Below, in pieces: positions 1 through 7,410 of a stretch of 64,000 nt of DNA (the first letter of the stretch is position 1; the number at the start of each line of letters is the position of its first letter). The DNA is from Thalassococcus_A lentus (lineage in GTDB: Bacteria; Pseudomonadota; Alphaproteobacteria; Rhodobacterales; Rhodobacteraceae), in assembly GCF_028023555.1 (NCBI RefSeq), contig NZ_JAQIOY010000007.1, positions 62,001-126,000 of the forward strand. The letters are read 5' to 3'. The translations under genes and the position numbers were made by a program. The notes under the pieces were generated by a model. That model was not told the DNA's origin. It ran no database searches and was given only the letters and a program-made list of their open reading frames with translations.

Positions 1-54
1 CGGCACTTTGGCATCGAAAAGACCGAGGCGCGCGAGTTGTGTTCTTTCACTCAT
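1..54 (-). CDS. hemN: Oxygen-independent coproporphyrinogen III oxidase HemN, 5' end only
   Basis: Reading the minus strand from an ATG at 54 gives 18 residues, MSERTQLARLGLFDAKVP, which resemble the start of Rhodobacteraceae HemN (LGLFDARVP before the RYTSYP motif). The rest lies outside the window. HemN is a radical-SAM enzyme that converts coproporphyrinogen III to protoporphyrinogen IX without oxygen, so it supports haem synthesis under low oxygen. It is divergent from fnrL, and the FNR box between the two starts fits FnrL control of hemN. The call rests on a short stretch plus the conserved gene order. Confidence 0.75.
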   Translation of the reverse strand, partial: MSERTQLARLGLFDAKVP

Positions 55-89
55 GCCAATACACTTAGTCTGCGAGGAGAAAGCCAACC

Positions 90-103
90 TTGACCCAGAT
101 CAA
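90..103. promoter_or_regulatory. FNR-type box between hemN and fnrL
   Basis: TTGACCCAGATCAA matches the FNR/FnrL consensus TTGAT-N4-ATCAA at nine of ten defined positions. Its end is 14 bp before the fnrL start codon, so binding there would probably repress fnrL (autoregulation). It is about 36 bp upstream of the hemN start, where it could act on that promoter as well. Confidence 0.75.
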
Positions 104-117
104 CAAGGAATATCCGA

Positions 118-864
118 ATGCCAGCCGATAGAGGGCTTGCCGTTTCTCAGGAATGTGCAGATTGCCCGATCAGACACCGCGCCGTCTGTGCCAGATGCGA
201 AAATGATGAGCTCCAGCAACTGGAGGACATCAAGTATTACCGCAAATTCGAAGCAGGCCAGAACGTGATCTGGTCCGGCGATCGCATGGATTTCGTCGGC
301 TCTGTTGTCTCCGGAATTGCCACGCTGACGCAAACGATGGAAGATGGGCGCACCCAGATGGTGGGTCTTCTGCTGCCTTCAGACTTTGTGGGGCGGCCGG
401 GCCGGGACACTGCGCCTTATGATGTTGTGGCGACCACTGATCTGGTGATGTGCTGTTTTCGCAAGAAGCCGTTTGAATCCCTGATGGTGAGCACACCAAA
501 CATTGCCCAGCGATTGTTGCAGATGACGCTGGACGAATTGGATGCGGCACGCGAATGGATGCTGGTTCTGGGTCGCAAGACCGCGCGCGAGAAAATTGCA
601 TCGCTTCTGTCGATTTTTGCCCGCCGCGATGCCTCGATCAACATGAGCATGGCAACAGGGCGGATCGTCTTTGATCTGCCACTCACCCGCGAGGCGATGG
701 CCGATTATCTGGGCCTGACGCTGGAAACGGTCAGCCGCCAGATTTCCGCGCTCAAACGCGATGGCGTCATTGAACTTGAGGGCAAGCGCCACGTGACCGT
801 GCCTGACATGGACCTGCTTCTCGAAGAAGCCGGAGACGACAGCGACGGCGGAATGCTTGTCTGA
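118..864 (+). CDS. fnrL: Crp/Fnr-family oxygen-sensing regulator FnrL
   Basis: This 248-residue protein has the layout of an FNR-type regulator. An N-terminal cysteine cluster (C13, C16, C24, C27) together with a central C112/C113 can ligate an oxygen-labile [4Fe-4S] cluster. A cyclic-nucleotide-binding-like beta-roll follows (about 35-140), then a dimerisation helix, then a winged helix-turn-helix (about 180-230) with the recognition helix ETVSRQ. The E-x2-SR signature is the one that reads TTGAT half-sites. When oxygen is low the holo-dimer activates or represses micro-oxic respiration and haem genes. Its neighbours (hemN divergent, usp and ccoNOQP downstream) are the classic FnrL context, and boxes at 90-103, 2799-2812, 2831-2844, 25404-25417 and 44218-44231 are its likely targets here. 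Confidence 0.92.
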   Translation: MPADRGLAVSQECADCPIRHRAVCARCENDELQQLEDIKYYRKFEAGQNVIWSGDRMDFVGSVVSGIATLTQTMEDGRTQMVGLLLPSDFVGRPGRDTAPYDVVATTDLVMCCFRKKPFESLMVSTPNIAQRLLQMTLDELDAAREWMLVLGRKTAREKIASLLSIFARRDASINMSMATGRIVFDLPLTREAMADYLGLTLETVSRQISALKRDGVIELEGKRHVTVPDMDLLLEEAGDDSDGGMLV

Positions 865-889
865 ACCGATCCGGGATGGACGCAATTGC

Positions 890-1822
890 ATGACCGAGCC
901 TTTGGAATTTGTCACACTTGATGTGTTCACGGATCAGCCGTTTCTGGGCAATCCACTGGCCGTGGTGCTGGGTGCAGACACTCTGAGCACCGCGCAAATG
1001 CAAACCATCGCGCGCGAATTCAACTTGTCTGAAACGATTTTCGTCATGGCCCCGCAAGATGCCGGCCATACCGCACGGGTCAGGATTTTCTTCCCAACCG
1101 CTGAAATCCCTTTTGCTGGCCACCCCACCATCGGATGCGCGATCCACCTTGCCAGCGCGGCAAATCCCGAGGGCGATTTCGAGGCGCTGATCACGCTCGA
1201 GGAAGAGGCCGGGCTCGTCCCCGTGAACGTGGTGCGGACGGGTCGCGCCATACGCGCAGAATTCAAAGCGCCCGTGCTGCCGCATGCACCTGACCTTGGC
1301 CAGACACCCGACAACGATCGCATCGCAGCGGCGCTGGGTCTTTCAGCCGAAGCGATTGGCATGCCCGGGCACCGACCCGCTGTCTGGCAAGGTGGCCCAG
1401 CGTTCCTTTTTGTGCCACTGCGCGACAGCGACGCCCTCGAACAGGCAAAGCCCCATGAACCAGCCTGGTCGGAAATCATGGGCACAGCCGCCGTGGACAG
1501 CGCATACCTTTACACAGATTGCCAGCACACAAGCGTTGCGGACTACGAGGCACGCATGTTCTCGCCCACCGCAGGTATTCCAGAGGATCCGGCCACAGGT
1601 TCGGCCTCTGCGCTGTTGGCCGCGCAGCTGCTGGACAGCGGGGTTCTTAAGGATGGGACGCAGAAACTGCGGCTGCGCCAGGGTCTGCAAATGGGCCGGG
1701 CCTCACACATCACATTGACCGCCAGTTGCGCACAAGGCGCTTTGACCGACATTCGTATAGCGGGCAGCGCCGTCGCAATTGCGCGGGGCCAGATCACTGT
1801 TCCTCAGCAAAGCCGCGACTGA
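890..1822 (+). CDS. PhzF-family isomerase
   Basis: The 310-residue protein belongs to the PhzF/diaminopimelate-epimerase fold, with two similar alpha/beta halves. Family hallmarks are the start VFTDQPFLGNPLAVV, the NLSET segment carrying the catalytic Glu, a GHPTIG motif and a late DPATGSAS motif. PhzF in phenazine producers isomerises trans-2,3-dihydro-3-hydroxyanthranilate, but most homologues have unknown substrates and no phenazine genes are visible here. I chose the ATG at 890. An in-frame TTG at 857 would overlap the fnrL stop and precedes the conserved N-terminus by 11 non-conserved residues. It is co-directional with fnrL at a 25-bp gap and may be read through from it. Confidence 0.85.
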   Translation: MTEPLEFVTLDVFTDQPFLGNPLAVVLGADTLSTAQMQTIAREFNLSETIFVMAPQDAGHTARVRIFFPTAEIPFAGHPTIGCAIHLASAANPEGDFEALITLEEEAGLVPVNVVRTGRAIRAEFKAPVLPHAPDLGQTPDNDRIAAALGLSAEAIGMPGHRPAVWQGGPAFLFVPLRDSDALEQAKPHEPAWSEIMGTAAVDSAYLYTDCQHTSVADYEARMFSPTAGIPEDPATGSASALLAAQLLDSGVLKDGTQKLRLRQGLQMGRASHITLTASCAQGALTDIRIAGSAVAIARGQITVPQQSRD

Positions 1823-1840
1823 CCGCCGGTATAGGATTGC

Positions 1841-1893
1841 GGGACGGCGGGCGGGGCGATGCGGGCTTGCCCGCGAGCGGCGACCACCGTCCC
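1841..1893. terminator. Convergent hairpin between phzF-like and usp genes
   Basis: GGGACGG at 1841-1847 pairs with CCGTCCC at 1887-1893 around a GC-rich loop that contains a second hairpin (GCGGGC-TT-GCCCGC, 1861-1874). It sits between convergent gene ends. There is no clear U tract, so its role as a terminator is likely but not certain. Confidence 0.4.
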
Positions 1894-1900
1894 GTAATGT

Positions 1901-2740
1901 CTAATGGGACATCAAGACCGGGATTTCGGCCCTTTCGAGCATGTTCCGGGTTGCCCCACCCAAGATCGCTTCGCGAAACCGCGAATGGCCATAGGCGCCC
2001 ATGACAACCAGATCCGCGTTTACATCCCCAGCATGACGCATCAGCACATCTGACACCCGCGGCAGGGTCTTGGACAACACGTCGATCTCGGCCCGCACGC
2101 CGTGCCGCGCCAGATATTGCGCCAGCAACCCCCCGGGATCAGACCGGTTGGGGCCATGTGTGGGCGGGTCAATAACGGCCAGATGAACCATCTCAGCTTC
2201 GACCAGCAACGGCATGGCTGCGCGTACGGCACTGAGGGCCTCGGCGCTTTCGTTCCATCCGATTACAATCCGTTTTGGTTTGGCGGTCGCTGGACGGTTG
2301 TCTGCCAGGATCATCACCGGTGCACGCCCTTCGAACAAGGCGCCCTCGACAATCGGCTCCAGTTCCAAACCGCGCTCCGCCCCATAAGGTTTCGGCAGAA
2401 CGACCAGATCGGAAAACCGCGCATGCAATGCCACATGGCGACCAATATCAGCCAGTTGTGCAACGCCACTTTCAGCGGACCACCGACACTCTGACTTTCC
2501 CAGCAGTGCTCGAACCTGCGCTTCCAGCGCCTGCCCTTCTGCCTGCGCGCGATTCAACGTTTCCTGAAGCACCATCGCGTTCGCACCCGCATAGTAATAG
2601 CCGGTTTGGGTACGATCCACGCCCAGACACATAACATCCAGATGGGCATCGTATCCCCGGGCCAGATCTGCCGCCTGCTGAACAGCAGACTCGGCCAACG
2701 CTTGATCGGTAACAACACTCAACACGGTTTTATAGCTCAT
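1901..2740 (-). CDS. Universal stress protein with two Usp domains
   Basis: The 279-residue protein carries two Usp-type Rossmann domains in tandem. The first runs from about 3 to 140 and opens with YKTVLSVVTD. The second runs from about 155 to 279, opens with RIVIGWNES and ends with the nucleotide-binding loop region GAYGHSRFREAILGG and the terminal strand IPVLMSH. Usp proteins are cytoplasmic and bind ATP or other ligands during stress or low oxygen. The gene is divergent from ccoNOQP, and the promoter-proximal FNR-like box at 2799-2812 fits induction when oxygen falls. This usp-cco-fnrL neighbourhood is common in Rhodobacteraceae. Confidence 0.88.
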   Translation of the reverse strand: MSYKTVLSVVTDQALAESAVQQAADLARGYDAHLDVMCLGVDRTQTGYYYAGANAMVLQETLNRAQAEGQALEAQVRALLGKSECRWSAESGVAQLADIGRHVALHARFSDLVVLPKPYGAERGLELEPIVEGALFEGRAPVMILADNRPATAKPKRIVIGWNESAEALSAVRAAMPLLVEAEMVHLAVIDPPTHGPNRSDPGGLLAQYLARHGVRAEIDVLSKTLPRVSDVLMRHAGDVNADLVVMGAYGHSRFREAILGGATRNMLERAEIPVLMSH

Positions 2741-2798
2741 GTCAGAGGCTCCCTTTGTCTCTCTGGTCTCAGGCTAAGCGCGGCGTCCGGCACCTTCC

Positions 2799-2812
2799 TT
2801 GATGCCCGTCAA
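2799..2812. promoter_or_regulatory. FNR-type box upstream of usp
   Basis: TTGATGCCCGTCAA matches TTGAT-N4-ATCAA with one change. It lies 59 bp upstream of the usp ATG, near the -40 position expected for FNR activation of that gene. It is the nearer of two boxes to usp. Confidence 0.6.
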
Positions 2813-2830
2813 GCCAAGTCCCCAAATCCA

Positions 2831-2844
2831 TTGATGCAGATCAA
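2831..2844. promoter_or_regulatory. Consensus FNR box upstream of ccoN
   Basis: TTGATGCAGATCAA is an exact match to TTGAT-N4-ATCAA. It ends 91 bp before the ccoN ATG at 2936, a spacing suited to class II activation from a start site about 40 bp downstream. The two boxes in this gap are 32 bp apart centre to centre, about three helical turns. Confidence 0.82.
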
Positions 2845-2935
2845 GGTCAGCTTTGTTCGGGCCGGGCAATAAGGGGCCAGTCTAAAACCGCCCGCGCGCC
2901 AAAAGATTCGTGTGGGAACGACGAAGGGACGAAAA

Positions 2936-4546
2936 ATGTTGAATTATATCAAGCTCATCGTGCTCGGCTTGATTGTGATCTTTTCGATGCTTGCAATCAA
3001 TTTCGCGCGCGATCTGGCTTACATGATCCATGCGATCATCGTGCTGGCCGTATCGGCTGGCATGTTCCTGTGGGTCCTGCGCCAAACAGACGAACCGGTC
3101 AGACCGGTCCCGCAAAACGAATATATGGACGACGTCGTGCGCTACGGTGTCATCGCCACAGCCTTCTGGGGCGTTGTCGGCTTTCTGGTTGGCACTTTCA
3201 TTGCCTTTCAGCTGGCTTTCCCGGCTCTGAATTTTGACTGGGCCCAAGGCTATATGAACTTTGGACGCCTGCGTCCGCTGCACACCTCTGCGGTCATCTT
3301 TGCCTTTGGCGGCAACGCGTTGATTGCCACGTCCTTCTATGTGGTGCAGCGCACCTCTGCAGCACGGCTATGGGGCGGCAACGCCGCGTGGTTTGTGTTC
3401 TGGGGCTATCAGTTGGTGATCGTTCTGGCGGCCACTGGCTATCTGCTCGGGTCAACACACGCCAAGGAATACGCTGAACCCGAATGGTACGTTGACCTCT
3501 GGCTGACCATCGTCTGGCTGGTCTATCTGGCGGTTTTCGTCGGCACCATCGTCAAGCGCAAGGAACCCCACATTTACGTGGCAAACTGGTTCTTTCTCAG
3601 CTTCATCATCACCGTGGCGATGCTGCATGTGTTCAACAACCTTGCCATTCCGGTTTCTATCTGGGGCTCCAAGTCTGTTCAGGTCTTCAGCGGAGTTCAG
3701 GACGCCATGGTCCAGTGGTGGTATGGCCACAACGCGGTGGGCTTTTTCCTGACCGCCGGGTTCCTCGGGATGATGTACTACTTCATTCCAAAACAGGCCG
3801 AACGTCCGGTTTTCAGCTACAAACTGTCGATCATTCACTTCTGGGCGCTGATCTTCATCTACATCTGGGCCGGCCCGCACCATCTGCACTACACCGCCTT
3901 GCCTGACTGGGCTTCGACCCTTGGCATGGTGTTCTCGGTGGTGCTCTGGATGCCAAGCTGGGGCGGCATGATCAACGGTCTGATGACGCTTTCGGGCGCT
4001 TGGGACAAACTGCGCACCGATCCCGTGATCCGAATGATGGTGATCTCGGTCGGCTTCTACGGCATGTCCACCTTCGAAGGTCCGATGATGTCGATCCGCG
4101 CGGTCAACTCGCTGAGCCACTATACTGACTGGACCATCGGTCACGTTCATTCCGGCGCGCTTGGCTGGAACGGCATGATCACATTTGGCGCGCTCTACTA
4201 TCTGGTGCCCAAACTGTGGAACCGTGAACGGCTGTACTCGCTCAGCCTTGTCAGCTGGCACTTCTGGCTCGCCACCATCGGTATCGTCTTCTACGCCGCC
4301 TCCATGTGGGTGACTGGTATCATGGAAGGCCTGATGTGGCGTGAAGTGGATGCCAACGGCTTCCTGGTGAACAGTTTTGCCGACACCGTCGCTGCCAAGT
4401 TCCCGATGTATGTGGTGCGCGGTCTGGGTGGGGTCATGTTCCTCGCTGGTGCCATCATCATGTGCTACAATCTGTGGATGACTGCGCGTCGTGCCCCTGC
4501 CGTTCAGGCAGACACTGCCGCAGCCCATGCCACACCGGCCGAATAA
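2936..4546 (+). CDS. ccoN: cbb3-type cytochrome c oxidase subunit I (CcoN)
   Basis: CcoN is the catalytic haem-copper subunit of the proton-pumping, high-affinity cbb3 oxidase in the cytoplasmic membrane. The 536-residue product has about a dozen hydrophobic helices. Visible signatures are RPLHTSAVIFAFGGN (haem-ligand region), WWYGHNAVGFF followed by the tyrosine-rich GFLGMMYYF helix (CuB histidine and cross-linked Tyr region), PHHLHYT (further CuB histidines) and TIGHVHSGALGWNG (haem histidines). I chose the ATG at 2936, preceded by an AAGGGAC ribosome site. A GTG at 2912 in the same frame would add eight residues lacking similarity. It is the first gene of ccoNOQP, downstream of a consensus FNR box. 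Confidence 0.97.
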   Translation: MLNYIKLIVLGLIVIFSMLAINFARDLAYMIHAIIVLAVSAGMFLWVLRQTDEPVRPVPQNEYMDDVVRYGVIATAFWGVVGFLVGTFIAFQLAFPALNFDWAQGYMNFGRLRPLHTSAVIFAFGGNALIATSFYVVQRTSAARLWGGNAAWFVFWGYQLVIVLAATGYLLGSTHAKEYAEPEWYVDLWLTIVWLVYLAVFVGTIVKRKEPHIYVANWFFLSFIITVAMLHVFNNLAIPVSIWGSKSVQVFSGVQDAMVQWWYGHNAVGFFLTAGFLGMMYYFIPKQAERPVFSYKLSIIHFWALIFIYIWAGPHHLHYTALPDWASTLGMVFSVVLWMPSWGGMINGLMTLSGAWDKLRTDPVIRMMVISVGFYGMSTFEGPMMSIRAVNSLSHYTDWTIGHVHSGALGWNGMITFGALYYLVPKLWNRERLYSLSLVSWHFWLATIGIVFYAASMWVTGIMEGLMWREVDANGFLVNSFADTVAAKFPMYVVRGLGGVMFLAGAIIMCYNLWMTARRAPAVQADTAAAHATPAE

Positions 4547-4559
4547 GGAGGACCGGACA

Positions 4560-5288
4560 ATGGCAATTCTCGACAAGCACAAGCTTCTGGAAAAAAACGT
4601 AACGCTGCTGGCCGTATTTGCGTTCCTCGCAGTAACCGTCGGCGGGATCGTCCAGATCGTCCCTCTGTTCTATCTCGACAACACCATTGAGGATGTAGAG
4701 GGCATGCGCCCCTACACCCCACTGGAGATGGCAGGGCGGGAAATCTATCTGCGTGAAGGCTGCTACGTCTGCCACAGCCAGATGATCCGCCCCATGCGTG
4801 ACGAAGTGGAACGCTATGGGCACTACTCGCTGGCTGCGGAATCCAAATACGATCACCCGTTCCAGTGGGGCTCCAAGCGGACAGGGCCAGATCTGGCCCG
4901 TGTTGGCGGCCGCTATTCCGACGAATGGCATGTGGATCACCTACGTGACCCACAAGCCGTTGTCCCGGAATCGGTGATGCCCAAGTACGGCTATCTCGAA
5001 GCAAAGCTGATCGATGGCAAATACATCGGGGATCTCATGGCGACCAACGCGCTGGTCGGTGTGCCCTACACGTCCGATATGATCGAGCAGGCCAAGGCAG
5101 ACTTTGCCGCGCAGGCCGATCCGGATGCCGACTATGACGGGTTGCTCGAACGGTATGGCGACAAGGTGAACATCCGCAACTTCGATGGCGCACCGGGTGT
5201 GTCCGAAGCCGACGCGCTGATCGCCTATCTGCAAATGCTGGGCACCTTGGTGGATTTCTCCACCTTCACGCCTGACGCAAGCCGCTAA
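4560..5288 (+). CDS. ccoO: cbb3 oxidase monohaem cytochrome c subunit (CcoO)
   Basis: CcoO relays electrons from CcoP to the CcoN active site. The 242-residue protein has an N-terminal membrane anchor (about 13-38) and a periplasmic cytochrome c domain with one haem-binding site, C68-YV-C71-H72, in REGCYVCHSQMIRPMR, which is almost invariant in the family. Methionine-containing segments further on (ESVMPKYG) can supply the sixth ligand. The start at 4560 follows TAAGGAGGACC, a strong ribosome site, 13 bp after the ccoN stop. An upstream in-frame start inside ccoN is unlikely. Confidence 0.97.
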   Translation: MAILDKHKLLEKNVTLLAVFAFLAVTVGGIVQIVPLFYLDNTIEDVEGMRPYTPLEMAGREIYLREGCYVCHSQMIRPMRDEVERYGHYSLAAESKYDHPFQWGSKRTGPDLARVGGRYSDEWHVDHLRDPQAVVPESVMPKYGYLEAKLIDGKYIGDLMATNALVGVPYTSDMIEQAKADFAAQADPDADYDGLLERYGDKVNIRNFDGAPGVSEADALIAYLQMLGTLVDFSTFTPDASR

Positions 5289-5301
5289 AGGAGGACAAGC
5301 A

Positions 5302-5487
5302 ATGGAAGAATACACATTCCTTCGACAGCTCGCGGACAGTTGGGCCCTGCTGGCAATGTTCGCTTTCTTCATGGGGATCGTGATCTGGGCGCTGCGCCCC
5401 GGATCAAACGAGATCCACCGCGAAACCGCCGATATTCCGTTTCGCTACGAAGACAAACCCGCCGCAAATGAGGAGGCCGGGAGATGA
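5302..5487 (+). CDS. ccoQ: cbb3 oxidase small subunit CcoQ
   Basis: This is a 61-residue protein with one membrane helix (about 14-31, WALLAMFAFFMGIVIWAL) and a short charged cytoplasmic tail containing DIPFRYEDK. CcoQ is a non-catalytic subunit thought to stabilise the assembled cbb3 complex and its interaction with CcoP. It is preceded by AAAGGAGGACAAGC, a strong ribosome site, and overlaps ccoP by four bases, so the two are probably translationally coupled. Confidence 0.93.
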   Translation: MEEYTFLRQLADSWALLAMFAFFMGIVIWALRPGSNEIHRETADIPFRYEDKPAANEEAGR

Positions 5488-6359
5488 GTGCCAAAAAAGA
5501 CGACGATCTCGATTTCGAAACCACAGGTCATCAGTGGGACGGGATCAAGGAGTACAACAAGCCCCTTCCCCGATGGTGGCTGTATACCTTCTACCTCTGC
5601 ATCGTTTGGGGCATTGGCTACACGATTGCCTATCCGGCATGGCCCGGTATTTCAGGTGCATCGCCTGGTGTGCTCGGATACTCGACCCGTAGCGAAGTTG
5701 CTCAGGACATCGCTGCAGTCGATCAGGCCAACGCGGCCATCAACACCGAACTTGCTTCAGCCGAACTGACCGCGATCGCCGCCAACCCCGAGCTCTTGGG
5801 CTATGCCAAGAATGCAGGCGCCGCCGTATTCCGCACATGGTGTGCGCAATGCCACGGGTCAGGCGCTGCCGGTGCCAAGGGGTATCCCAACCTGTTGGAT
5901 GACGACTGGCTTTGGGGCGGAACAATCGAGGACATTCATGCCACGATCGCCCACGGTATCCGCAACGAAAATGATCCCGATGCGCGCTATTCGGAAATGC
6001 CGGCCTTTGGCGCTGACGAGTTGCTGACCGATGAAGAAATCACACAGGTCGTCAATCACGTCATGTCCTTGTCCGGGGAACCGCAGGATGCCAGCTTGGC
6101 AGCCGCCGGGGCCGAGGTTTTTGAATACAACTGTGCCTCTTGCCACGGAGAAGACGGCACCGGTGACATCTACCAAGGCGCGCCGAACCTGGCAGACGCG
6201 ATCTGGCTCTATGGTGGCAGCTATGATGCGCTGCTAGAAACGGTCAGCTATTCCCGCTACGGCGTGATGCCATCCTGGCAGGATCGATTGTCCGAAGCCG
6301 AAGTTCGCGCTGTAGCCACATATGTGCACGGGCTGGGCGGCGGCGAAGCAAGCCAATAA
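5484..6359 (+). CDS. ccoP: cbb3 oxidase dihaem cytochrome c subunit (CcoP)
   Basis: CcoP accepts electrons from soluble or bc1-linked cytochromes and passes them to CcoO. The 291-residue protein starts with a cytoplasmic FETTGHQWDGIKEYNKPLPRWW box, typical of CcoP. A single membrane helix follows (about 31-53), then two cytochrome c domains with haem sites C120-AQ-C123-H124 and C217-AS-C220-H221. Methionines in YSEMPAFG and YGVMPSW are the probable axial ligands. It is the last gene of ccoNOQP and is followed directly by a strong intrinsic terminator. Confidence 0.97.
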   Translation: MSAKKDDDLDFETTGHQWDGIKEYNKPLPRWWLYTFYLCIVWGIGYTIAYPAWPGISGASPGVLGYSTRSEVAQDIAAVDQANAAINTELASAELTAIAANPELLGYAKNAGAAVFRTWCAQCHGSGAAGAKGYPNLLDDDWLWGGTIEDIHATIAHGIRNENDPDARYSEMPAFGADELLTDEEITQVVNHVMSLSGEPQDASLAAAGAEVFEYNCASCHGEDGTGDIYQGAPNLADAIWLYGGSYDALLETVSYSRYGVMPSWQDRLSEAEVRAVATYVHGLGGGEASQ

Positions 6360-6380
6360 AATACCCCCGACGTGTTGAAG

Positions 6381-6406
6381 AAGGGCCGGTTTATCCGGCC
6401 CTTTTT
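6381..6406 (+). terminator. Intrinsic terminator of ccoNOQP
   Basis: AAGGGCCGG (6381-6389) and CCGGCCCTT (6395-6403) form a perfect nine-pair stem with a five-base loop, followed by a short T run. It lies 22 bp after the ccoP stop. Confidence 0.9.
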
Positions 6407-6514
6407 GCTGTAGAGATGTCGTTTGACTGATTGCAATAGCGAAAGCCCGCATTGACAATTTCAAGGTAATGAGCACCTTACTGTCAGGCGAACTTACACA
6501 AATGGAAGCAAGGC

Positions 6515-7390
6515 ATGACAATCCGATTGTTGCGGACTCTCGTCGCAGTCGCAGACGCCAAAACATTCAGCGCCGCCGCGCAGATTGTGCATGTGACCCA
6601 CGCGGCAGTCAGCCAACAGATGCAAACGCTCGAGGCGGATTTGGGAGTCGCGTTGTTCGATCGCAGCAGCCGCACACCGGAACTGACACCGATAGGACGC
6701 CTGATCGTCGACAAGGCCCGCACGCTAATTGCGGACTATGACAACCTCGTACCATCGGTGTTGGGCGACGGGGGTTTGACAGGCGTTGTTACCCTGGGCG
6801 TTCTGCGCACCACCCTGACAGGCCTGACGCCCAAGGCGGTTGCAGCGCTCAAGACCAAGTACCCACAAATCGGACTGCACCTGCGGCCCGGGCTGACCGT
6901 TTCATTGCTCGCCGATATTGAGCGCGGCAATCTGGATGCAGCCATTGTCAGCAAGCCGCACCTGATGCCTGTCGGGCTGGTTTTTCGCGAAATCACCCAT
7001 GAGCCGATGCAACTGATCACAGCGCTGGAAGAGCCGGATAACGATCCCGTTGAATTGCTGAGCACACGTCCGTTCATTCGGTTCAACCGCAGCGAAGTTG
7101 TCGGTGGATTGATTGACGAATGGATCTTGTCCAAGCGGCTGCGCGTTGACGAGACCATGGAACTGGACAGCCTCGAAGCCATCTCGAGCATGGTGCAGGC
7201 CAACCTTGGCGTATCAATTGTGCCTAGACTGGCTGTACCGCCCCAAGCCGGTGCCGAAGTCAGGGCCATCGGGCTGGGCCCCGATGCACCGGTCCGGACT
7301 TTGGGATTGGTACACCGCGAAGATCAGGTAAAGACCCGCGCTCTGGACGAACTTTACGCGGCCATCATGGGCGTTCTCGATCCCGTCTGA
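6515..7390 (+). CDS. LysR-family transcriptional regulator
   Basis: The 291-residue protein has the LysR layout. The N-terminal winged helix-turn-helix (about 1-60) contains TFSAAAQIVHVTHAAVSQQMQ and the typical LFDRSSRTPELTPIG wing. A two-lobed periplasmic-binding-like effector domain follows (about 90-290). It is isolated in a 155-bp gap after the ccoP terminator and converges on the ten-gene minus-strand operon that ends at 7411. LysR proteins usually control a divergent gene, and here there is none, so its target cannot be told from position. Control of the neighbouring operon is only a possibility. Confidence 0.88.
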   Translation: MTIRLLRTLVAVADAKTFSAAAQIVHVTHAAVSQQMQTLEADLGVALFDRSSRTPELTPIGRLIVDKARTLIADYDNLVPSVLGDGGLTGVVTLGVLRTTLTGLTPKAVAALKTKYPQIGLHLRPGLTVSLLADIERGNLDAAIVSKPHLMPVGLVFREITHEPMQLITALEEPDNDPVELLSTRPFIRFNRSEVVGGLIDEWILSKRLRVDETMELDSLEAISSMVQANLGVSIVPRLAVPPQAGAEVRAIGLGPDAPVRTLGLVHREDQVKTRALDELYAAIMGVLDPV

Positions 7391-7410
7391 AACCGGTGCA
7401 TCGTGATTGC

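Noticed and set aside
890..1822. Phenazine biosynthesis
   Set aside because: Only a PhzF-family gene is present, and the family is widespread with unrelated functions. No other phz genes are visible.
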